Shown here: positions 6,927-13,208 of the stretch, piece after piece
Numbering within the stretch: position 1 is the first letter of the stretch
How the letters are laid out: each line of letters begins with the position of its first letter
From: Prevotella sp. UBA6447
Lineage (GTDB): Bacteria; Bacteroidota; Bacteroidia; Bacteroidales; Bacteroidaceae
Assembly: GCA_002437115.1 (NCBI GenBank)
Contig: DJOD01000051.1
Span: 586-18,256, forward strand
DNA length: 17,671 nucleotides
Direction of reading: 5' to 3'
Position numbers and translations under genes: made by a program
Notes under the pieces: model-generated
Databases searched by the model: none
Told to the model about the DNA's origin: nothing
What the model saw: the letters and a program-made list of their open reading frames with translations, nothing else

Positions 6927-7883
6927 ATGAATATGAAGAAACTATACAGAAAAGCTGCCGTCTTCCTGATGGCTATGGTTGCAACCGCAACGACAGCTTG
7001 GGCGCAGAATCCTGCAGCCTGGAAAGCGCTCAAGGGACAGATTAACCTTTTCATGGCCAACGACCTCGGCCGCAACGGCTATGACGACCAAAAGCCCATC
7101 GCGGAGCTCATGGGCACCATGGCCGAGATAATTGGGCCCAAGTGTGTGGTGGCAGCGGGCGACATTCACCACTTCAACGGTGTGGCCTCAGTCAACGACC
7201 CTTTGTGGATGACCAACTTTGAGCTCATCTACGCCCATCCCGCACTGATGATCGACTGGTTTCCCGTGTGTGGAAACCATGAGTATCGCGGCAACACGCA
7301 AGCGGTGCTCGACTATGCGAAGATTAGTCGGCGCTGGAGAATGCCAGCCAAATACTACACGAAGGTGTTTGAGAGCCATGGCACGACCCTGCGCATTGTG
7401 TTCATCGACACGACCCCGCTCATCGATGATTACCGCAACGATCCGGCGGCATATCCCGACGCAGCGAAGGAGGACGTGCAGAAACAGCTCTCTTGGCTTG
7501 ACCAGACGCTGCGCGACGCGAAGGAAGACTGGGTCATTGTCGTTGGCCACCATCCTTTGTATGCGCAGACGCAGCCGAGCGATGTGGAGCGCGCTGGCAT
7601 GCGGAAACGCGTCTTGCCCATTCTCCACAAGTATGGCAATGTGGCCATCTATGCCTGCGGACACATACACGACTTCCAGCACATCAAGATGAAGGACGAC
7701 CCCATCGACTATGTGGGCAACTCATCTGCCTCGCTGAGCCATGAGGTCAAGCCCACGGAAGGCACCGTCTTCTGCTCCTCGGAGCCAGGCTTCTCGGTCA
7801 TTGCCGTCTCGAAAGACAAGCTCAACTTGTACATGATTGACAAGAAAGGCAACGTGCTCCACACGGTGTCGAAGACCAAGTAA
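6927..7883 (+). CDS. Secreted tartrate-resistant acid phosphatase-like metallophosphoesterase
   Basis: A 318-residue exported phosphatase with signal peptide residues 1-26 (ending AWA-Q). It aligns along its length with animal TRAP (purple acid phosphatase type 5): metal motifs NDLG (45-48), GDIHHFNGV (78-86), GNHEYRGN (116-123), GHHPLY (207-212) and GHIHDFQH (245-252). The segment LDYAKISRRWRMPAKYY (128-144) corresponds to TRAP's YSKISKRW region. It should hydrolyse phosphate monoesters in the periplasm or outside the cell, releasing phosphate from nutrients. The position of the TRAP metal-ligand Tyr (GDxxY) is His82 here, so the iron-tyrosinate 'purple' ligand is missing. It sits downstream of susC-susD but behind a terminator, so it probably has its own promoter. 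It converges on rmuC with 45 bases between stops. Fold is certain; substrate is not known. Confidence 0.9.
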   Translation: MNMKKLYRKAAVFLMAMVATATTAWAQNPAAWKALKGQINLFMANDLGRNGYDDQKPIAELMGTMAEIIGPKCVVAAGDIHHFNGVASVNDPLWMTNFELIYAHPALMIDWFPVCGNHEYRGNTQAVLDYAKISRRWRMPAKYYTKVFESHGTTLRIVFIDTTPLIDDYRNDPAAYPDAAKEDVQKQLSWLDQTLRDAKEDWVIVVGHHPLYAQTQPSDVERAGMRKRVLPILHKYGNVAIYACGHIHDFQHIKMKDDPIDYVGNSSASLSHEVKPTEGTVFCSSEPGFSVIAVSKDKLNLYMIDKKGNVLHTVSKTK

Positions 7884-7928
7884 AATATATATTTCATCCT
7901 CCCCCTGTCATCCCCGCTTGGAACGGCG

Positions 7929-9518
7929 CTATTGCGCATCCGATGGGGATGACGTTTCTTCATCGAGGAAGATCGACTCATCCATCTCGTCGAGCGGCTT
8001 TTTCTTCTTGTTTTCCTTGGCTCCTGCCGTGAGCAGTTTCTTGGCTGCCGTGATGATGCTCTGTCCGCTGTCGGCGGTGGTGATCTTGAGCTTCGTTATT
8101 TTTTTGAGCGTGTCGTTCATGCTCGACTCCACGTCCATGAAGCGCATGCCGAAGTCTTGCACGCGGTCGATCACGGCGTTGGCCGCGTCCATCATGGCCT
8201 GCTGGTTTTTCAGTTGCCTCACCTGTGTCCACATCATCTCGAGCACGCGCAGGTTCATGTACATGGTCTGCGGTCCCAGGATAAGCACGCCCTGGTCATA
8301 GGCCTCGCGCCACAGCGTACCGTCGTTGAGCAGCGCGAGGTTGAGCGCGCCCTCGATGGGAACGTACATGATGGCGAAGTTGAGGCGGTTGTAGCCGTTG
8401 GGCAGGTATTTGGTGTATTCCTTACGGGCAAGTCGCTTCACCTGTGCCCTGACGCTGGCGATGTGTGCCTTGAGGAACGATGATTTCTCCTCGCTGCCGT
8501 CCTCGGCGTTCATGTAACGCTCGTAGTCGGTGAGCGACATCTTCGAGTCGACCACCACATGGCGGTTGTTGGGGAAATGGAGGATGAAATCGGGTATGAG
8601 CCCTTTGCCATCGTCGCCCTTGGCCGATCGGCCCGCCTTGTCGCGCAGGGTCTCCTGCGTGTCAAACTGTTCGCCCTCCTTGAGGTCCATGTCTTCGAGG
8701 AGCTGCTTGAGCTTCAGCTCGCCGAAGTTGCCTTGCACTTTCACCTCGCCTGTCAGGGCGCGTGTCAGGCGGTCGGCCGTCTCACCCAGCTCTGTGCTTT
8801 TCTGCATGTTGATCTTGATGGTCTCGTCAAGCCGCGTGAGGGCCTCGCTCTGCTGGCTCTTCGACAGGTTGAAGGCTTCCTGCATCTCCTTGAGGCTCTG
8901 CTGCAATGGGTCGATGATCTTCGACACCTGCTCCTGGTTGCGCTCGCCCAGCTCATCTTGCCGGCGCTTGAGCACCTCCTCGGAGGTGGTCTGCATCTGT
9001 TCGCGGATGAGCTTCATCTGGCTGTCAACCTGTTCGCGGTTCATCAACTTCAGGGCTTCTATCTGCTTGTCCATGCCTTCCTTGGTTTGCTGCAGTTGCT
9101 GCTCGTGCGCGTTTTTCAGTTCCGCGATTTGTGTCTCGTAGGCTTGGCGTAGGCGGGACAGGGCATCGGCGTTGCGACTCTGCTCGGCCTGGCGATTGTT
9201 CTCGCTTTCTTGCTTGGCGGCGCGTAGTCGCTGCTCGTAGTCGTCTTTCTGCGTGGCAAGCTGTTGCTGGTAGGCTTCTGCGTGGGCGTGCTGCACGTCG
9301 CGCTCTGCCGTGAGGGCCTTGACCTCATTGGTCAGCTCGGCGAGCGACTGCTCTTGCTGCTTGGCCTTTTCGGCTTGTTGCGATAGTTGGGCGCGCAGAT
9401 TGTTGGCGATGGTGGCGTTTGTGGCTATCTGGGTGTTCTTGCCATAGCTTCCCAGGACGAACCCTAAGGCCACCATGATGATGGCCGTCAGGATGAGTGT
9501 GATGATGAATGTGGTCAT
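7929..9518 (-). CDS. rmuC: RmuC family DNA recombination-associated protein
   Basis: From the ATG at 9518 the protein has 529 residues: one N-terminal membrane helix (TFIITLILTAIIMVALGFVL), a long Gln/Glu-rich coiled coil (to about residue 240), then the RmuC domain with VQGNFGELKLKQLLED, FILHFPNNRHVVVDSKMSL, the LNFAIMYVPIEGALNLAL segment and GVLILGPQTMYMNLRVLEMMW. The tail is charged and disordered. RmuC proteins were linked in E. coli to limiting inversion at short inverted repeats; their nuclease-like fold suggests DNA processing at the membrane. An upstream ATG at 9569 would add 17 residues ahead of the membrane helix, but a TATTTTTG promoter box lies between the two ATGs, so I choose the downstream start. 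The gene is monocistronic and divergent from the GH109 gene. Confidence 0.92.
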   Translation of the reverse strand: MTTFIITLILTAIIMVALGFVLGSYGKNTQIATNATIANNLRAQLSQQAEKAKQQEQSLAELTNEVKALTAERDVQHAHAEAYQQQLATQKDDYEQRLRAAKQESENNRQAEQSRNADALSRLRQAYETQIAELKNAHEQQLQQTKEGMDKQIEALKLMNREQVDSQMKLIREQMQTTSEEVLKRRQDELGERNQEQVSKIIDPLQQSLKEMQEAFNLSKSQQSEALTRLDETIKINMQKSTELGETADRLTRALTGEVKVQGNFGELKLKQLLEDMDLKEGEQFDTQETLRDKAGRSAKGDDGKGLIPDFILHFPNNRHVVVDSKMSLTDYERYMNAEDGSEEKSSFLKAHIASVRAQVKRLARKEYTKYLPNGYNRLNFAIMYVPIEGALNLALLNDGTLWREAYDQGVLILGPQTMYMNLRVLEMMWTQVRQLKNQQAMMDAANAVIDRVQDFGMRFMDVESSMNDTLKKITKLKITTADSGQSIITAAKKLLTAGAKENKKKKPLDEMDESIFLDEETSSPSDAQ

Positions 9519-9525
9519 AGCGTTA

Positions 9526-9533
9526 CAAAAATA
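9526..9533 (-). promoter_or_regulatory. Putative -7 promoter box of rmuC
   Basis: The minus strand reads TATTTTTG, fitting TAnnTTTG, with seven bases before the ATG at 9518. It decides the start codon: the upstream ATG at 9569 would lie before the transcription start. The mRNA would have a leader of only a few bases. Confidence 0.45.
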
Positions 9534-9636
9534 CACAGATTTATTGAGAAGCTGTGCACCGTTGGGCAATATTTTCCAAAAGGGTTAAAATATTTGGTTC
9601 TTGCGGCGCGTTATCCATTCATAAAAACGAAGAACA

Positions 9637-10890
9637 TTGAGAAAAAACGAACGACCTGTTAGCCCGTATCCGATACCTGCATTTCAACCCTCGCGCCCTG
9701 CAGGGCAACGGTCGGTTGCGGGGCTGGCGGCGCCACCCTTGGAGCGGGTGCGCGTGGGATTTGTCGGCCTTGGGCAGCGGGGGCTTGAGGCCGTGAGGCG
9801 TTGGTGCCACATCGACCGGACGGAGATAGTGGCCGTCTGCGACCTGTCGGCCGACCATGTGACCAAGGCGCAACAGACGCTTGCCGACAACGGGCGGCCA
9901 AGGGCGTGTGTGTTCTCATCGGCCGACCAATTGTGTGGCATGGAGAGTCTTGACCTCGTGTATGTCTGCACCGACTGGATGAGCCATTTCCCCATCGCCT
10001 GTCAAGCCTTGGAGCGTGGTCACCACGTGGCGGTGGAGGTGCCTGCCGTGATGACCATCTGCGAGGCTTGGCAGCTCGTCGACTTGGCGGAGCGGAACCA
10101 GTGCCACTGCATGATGCTTGAGAACTGTTGTTACGATTATTTCGAGCTGGCTACGGCGGCCATGGTGAGGAGTGGCGCGTTGGGAGAGGTAATGCATGGC
10201 GAAGGTGGCTACTGTCACGACCTCGAAGACCGTTGGGAGCCATGGCGCTTGCGTTACAACGCGGTGCATCGCGGTGATGTCTATCCCACCCATGGGTTGG
10301 GGCCGGTCTGCCTGGCCATGGGCATGCATCGGGGTGACACGCTGCGCACGCTGGTCAGCATGGACACAGCACCCTCGCCCCTCGTGGTTTCACGCCACGC
10401 GAGGCTCCTGCAAACGGGTGGGGGAGCTGAGAAAGCCTATACTGATGGATTTGCCAATGGTGCTGTTACCACAACCATGCTGCGCACAGAGCTCGGGCGT
10501 ACCATCATGCTCGACCACAACGTGCAGACACCGCAGCCTTACAGCCGCGGCTATCGGCTTGTCGGTACGCGCGGGTATGCTGCGAAATATCCTGTAGAGC
10601 AGGTGTGGACGGAGGGTAAGGAGGTGCCTCCAGGCGATGTGAAAGCACTTGTGGCGCGGTTCTTGCCCGACGATATCCGGCGCTTGCGGCCTGTAGCAGC
10701 CCTGTATGACAACCGGGGTGGCATCTCTTACCTGATGGATTATCGGCTGGTTGACCGTCTGCTTCGCGGCTTGCCGCTCGACATGGATGTCTACGACCTG
10801 GCCGAATGGTGTTCGGTGGTGGAGCTCTCTGAGCTGTCAATCAGCAACGGCTTTGTGCCGGTTGATATGCCTTGCTTCTGCCGTCCATAG
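9637..10890 (+). CDS. Gfo/Idh/MocA-fold glycoside hydrolase, family GH109 type (alpha-N-acetylgalactosaminidase-like)
   Basis: About 417 residues. The N-terminal Rossmann fold has APPLERVRVGFVGLGQRG (nucleotide-binding glycines at 41, 44, 46 and 49). Then come EVPAVMT (134-140), ENCCYDYFE (162-170), the GH109 hallmark YPTHGLGPV (216-224) and a C-terminal MDYRLVDRLLRGLPLDMDVYD. GH109 enzymes keep a tightly bound NAD+ and cleave terminal alpha-GalNAc by a redox/elimination route; the founding members act on blood-group A antigen. The open frame starts after a TAA at 9622 and has no ATG before residue 102, so translation must begin at TTG 9637 (used here) or GTG 9748, which would begin just at the Rossmann strand. 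No signal peptide is visible, unlike many secreted GH109s, so it may be cytoplasmic or 5'-altered. It converges on the regulator gene with 7 bases between stops. Confidence 0.88.
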   Translation: MRKNERPVSPYPIPAFQPSRPAGQRSVAGLAAPPLERVRVGFVGLGQRGLEAVRRWCHIDRTEIVAVCDLSADHVTKAQQTLADNGRPRACVFSSADQLCGMESLDLVYVCTDWMSHFPIACQALERGHHVAVEVPAVMTICEAWQLVDLAERNQCHCMMLENCCYDYFELATAAMVRSGALGEVMHGEGGYCHDLEDRWEPWRLRYNAVHRGDVYPTHGLGPVCLAMGMHRGDTLRTLVSMDTAPSPLVVSRHARLLQTGGGAEKAYTDGFANGAVTTTMLRTELGRTIMLDHNVQTPQPYSRGYRLVGTRGYAAKYPVEQVWTEGKEVPPGDVKALVARFLPDDIRRLRPVAALYDNRGGISYLMDYRLVDRLLRGLPLDMDVYDLAEWCSVVELSELSISNGFVPVDMPCFCRP

Positions 10891-10897
10891 CGGGCAA

Positions 10898-12631
10898 TCA
10901 TTGCGAGTTGCGATATTCTGCTGGTGTCATGCCAAACTTCTTGGCAAAGAGGCGGTGGAACGTCTGCCTGACAGGCACGCCACACTCCATGGCGATGGCC
11001 TCGATGGTGTAGTTGGGTGTTGCCTTGAGTAGCTTCGCGGCGCGTTCCATACGCAAGTCGTTGATGTAATTGCTGAATGACGTGTCCGAATATCTCGCGA
11101 AGAGCTCGTTGACATAGTCGGCTGGTTTGCCCATGGCCTTGGCCACGTCTGAACGCTCGAGCTTGGCTTGTGTGAAAAGTTCCTGGTCGATGATGAGTTT
11201 TTCCATCTTTAGGAAATCTTCGTATTGCGGCTTCTGGCCGTGAGGGCTGTCTTTGGCCGCTTCTTCCTTGCTGTCCTTGTTGGCTACCTGTTCAAGCAGT
11301 TGCTTCTTGTAGAGCAACAGTTCGCTGATGAGTGATGAGGCCGCAAGGTTCTTTTGTTTGATTTTCTGGTTATAGCGGATAATCCAAGCCAGAAGCGCGA
11401 CGCAAATGAAGAGCAACACCGCCATCACGATATTGGCTGCCTGGCTGATGGCCAGGTTTTTGTCTTGTTGTCCGATATATTTTCTAAGCAGTTTTTTGCC
11501 CAATTTTTGGGATATCCAAAGGGCGTTTTGTTCTCTGATGCGTCGTGTGAGAGAATCATCGAGCTCGTAGGCATGTATACCTGTTTCGCAGGCTTTTTTG
11601 TATAGGCCGAGCCCCATGAGGGCGCGGACCTTGTTGGTGAGGATATCGTGAGCGTAGTGGTGATTGATGGTGTCCTTACCGCTCTGCCTCCAGGCCTGTT
11701 CCTCTCGCTCCACGTACTGCAGGGCTTCGGGGTATCGTTTAGTGAGGATGAAATAGGGGGTGACGAAGGTGGCACCATCGGGTGTGTTGGCGGTGCGTGT
11801 GGTGGCCAGTTTGTCAAACAGGCCCCTAGCCAAGGCGTGCTTGCCCGCTCGCTCGTAGCCGATGGCATAGAGCGAGTAATAAGTGGCGTTTACCGCGTCG
11901 TTGGCGCCGTTGATGCCCTCTGGCAGACTATTGGCTTTCTGCACGGCCGCTTCGTAGTTGGGCTGCATTCTGAAGAGGTCAGGCAGCCGGTTCATGTCGA
12001 GCAGGGTGTTGGCCTTCAGCGCGTAGGTGGTCACCAGGTCGTAGTAGATGTCCCAGGTGTGCGATTTTCTCTTTTCCTTGTTTAGGATGATGATGGTGCG
12101 GTCGTAGCAGTCGACGGCTTGCTCCATATTTCCTATCGCGGCGTGGCATTGTCCCATGGTGGTCATGATTTGCGCCACGAGCCGTCGGTTGTTGGTGCGA
12201 TAAGCCTCATCGATGCCTTTCTCGGCATACAGCAGGCTCTTGGCATATTGCCCGATGCTATAGTATTCGAGCGAGGCCATGGAGAGCAGCTTATCTCGTA
12301 GGTCGCTTCGCTTGTTGAAGTTGGGGTCGTTGAGGGCTGCCTCCAGGTAGGTGATGGCCTTGTGGGCGTTGCGCGCCGAGTTGAAGTAGACCATGCTCCG
12401 CAGGACGTTAATTTCGATGACGGGCATCAGCTCTTTGTCCTCAGCAGTTTGCAGGATGCGCAGGGCGAGCTTTGGCTGTGTGAGGCTTATTTGCTTCACA
12501 TATTCGTAAGAATATCGGTTGCTCCTGGACTCTTGGGCCGTGGCGGGTGTCTGTGGTTGCCGTGAGCATGCCGCCAAGCATATGATTGTGGCCAGGCAGC
12601 ATAACATAGACGTAAACTGAATTTTCATCAT
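10898..12631 (-). CDS. Membrane-spanning TPR / AraC-type transcriptional regulator
   Basis: 577 residues. Order of parts: signal sequence ending in a lipobox-like LAAC (Cys22); TPR-like helical repeats (about 40-360, e.g. KAITYLEAAL, GNMEQAVDCYDRTI); a single membrane helix ANIVMAVLLFICVALLAWII (399-418); a linker helix; and an AraC-type DNA-binding domain (about 475-577) with NYINDLRMERAAKLL, YTIEAIAMECGV and FHRLFAKKFGMTPAEYR. This implies a periplasmic TPR sensor coupled through the membrane to a cytoplasmic DNA-binding domain, a layout found in Bacteroidota but lacking the kinase and receiver of hybrid two-component systems. It is divergent from the large secreted protein at 13209, its likely target along with itself. 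A run of 14 G lies 8 bases before its ATG. Start is either of two adjacent ATGs; the first is used. Confidence 0.88.
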   Translation of the reverse strand: MMKIQFTSMLCCLATIICLAACSRQPQTPATAQESRSNRYSYEYVKQISLTQPKLALRILQTAEDKELMPVIEINVLRSMVYFNSARNAHKAITYLEAALNDPNFNKRSDLRDKLLSMASLEYYSIGQYAKSLLYAEKGIDEAYRTNNRRLVAQIMTTMGQCHAAIGNMEQAVDCYDRTIIILNKEKRKSHTWDIYYDLVTTYALKANTLLDMNRLPDLFRMQPNYEAAVQKANSLPEGINGANDAVNATYYSLYAIGYERAGKHALARGLFDKLATTRTANTPDGATFVTPYFILTKRYPEALQYVEREEQAWRQSGKDTINHHYAHDILTNKVRALMGLGLYKKACETGIHAYELDDSLTRRIREQNALWISQKLGKKLLRKYIGQQDKNLAISQAANIVMAVLLFICVALLAWIIRYNQKIKQKNLAASSLISELLLYKKQLLEQVANKDSKEEAAKDSPHGQKPQYEDFLKMEKLIIDQELFTQAKLERSDVAKAMGKPADYVNELFARYSDTSFSNYINDLRMERAAKLLKATPNYTIEAIAMECGVPVRQTFHRLFAKKFGMTPAEYRNSQ

Positions 12632-12639
12632 GACTTTTT

Positions 12640-12653
12640 CCCCCCCCCCCCCC
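12640..12653 (-). repeat. 14-G homopolymer tract at the ribosome-binding position of the regulator gene
   Basis: The plus strand has 14 consecutive C, so the regulator's sense strand has G14 followed by AAAAAGTC and ATG. Runs this long are prone to slipped-strand length change. The tract falls in the predicted leader, where a ribosome-binding site would sit. It also lies inside a short frame starting at ATG 12710, whose relation to the regulator frame changes with each unit of tract length. Exact length could be a sequencing or assembly uncertainty. Confidence 0.9.
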
Positions 12654-12742
12654 TTGGGGTTCAGTTAAGTTAAGATGCAAGTCGTGACTCCATGAGAAAA
12701 ACGAAGCCATCGACTTTTATTATTTTTGATTTTGTTCGAATG

Positions 12743-12750
12743 CAAAATTA
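12743..12750 (-). promoter_or_regulatory. Putative -7 promoter box of the TPR/AraC regulator gene
   Basis: The minus strand reads TAATTTTG, matching TAnnTTTG. Transcription would begin near 12739, leaving a leader of about 105 nt that contains the G14 tract and a possible leader ATG at 12710. A TGTAACA motif (12771-12777) sits near -35 of this promoter. Confidence 0.45.
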
Positions 12751-12770
12751 ATTCTTTTTTCCTTATGGAT

Positions 12771-13012
12771 TGTAACACGAAATGTTAAAAAACCTGTCAT
12801 GAATGTTACAGTTTAAGTTGGGCGTTTCTCAAATATCCTCGTGCTACCCATGTTACTACTGCCTTTTTAGGCTGTCTCTTCGCCTTTTTGCTATTTCCCG
12901 CCTTGTAACAGTGTTTCATTGTTTTGTGACAAGGAATGAAACTGTAGTCTTGGGGCAATGAAACGCCGTAGGCTATTCGTGATGTTACAATGTAACACCG
13001 CGTGTTGTTACA
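12771..13012. repeat. Cluster of six TGTTACA/TGTAACA motifs in the divergent promoter region
   Basis: Exact 7-mers occur at 12771-12777, 12804-12810, 12904-12910, 12983-12989, 12991-12997 and 13006-13012. Near copies are TGTTACT (12851) and TGTGACA (12925). Those at 12983 and 12991 form TGTTACA-A-TGTAACA, a near-perfect palindrome with one central base, and the copies at 12991 and 13006 face each other across 8 bases. They lie between two divergent promoters at spacings (about -35 and -70; about -56 and -75) suitable for an activator or autoregulator. The neighbouring AraC-domain protein is the obvious candidate binder, by inference only. Confidence 0.7.
12913..12964. repeat. AATGAAAC repeat and inverted repeat
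   Basis: GTTTCATT (12913-12920) faces AATGAAAC (12935-12942), and a second direct AATGAAAC follows at 12957-12964. It lies inside the same divergent intergenic region, interleaved with the TGTTACA motifs, and may be a second operator or part of the same site array. Confidence 0.4.
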
Positions 13013-13053
13013 TGTATGACTAAAATGGTTCCTTTTCTTTCCTGCTTTCTCTT

Positions 13054-13061
13054 TACCTTTG
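13054..13061 (+). promoter_or_regulatory. Putative -7 promoter box of the large secreted protein gene
   Basis: TACCTTTG matches TAnnTTTG. No TTG is found at the normal -33 distance, in keeping with activation from the TGTTACA sites just upstream. The leader would be about 145 nt and contains a G7 run (13113-13119). Confidence 0.5.
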
Positions 13062-13208
13062 CGATGTGGTTGCCGCTTTGTGACGTGCCCAACGCAGGTT
13101 TGCGGAAGTCCCGGGGGGGATTTAGGGATGGGCGCGCACAACGGCACACACACATCAAGTGTTTTGGCAGTCGATGCCACAGTCTTTAATTTGAAAAATG
13201 ATGAGCCT

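Noticed and set aside
13059..13208. Longer N-terminus (50 extra codons) for the large secreted protein
   Set aside because: It would start at a TTG inside the TACCTTTG promoter box and would place the signal peptide internally.
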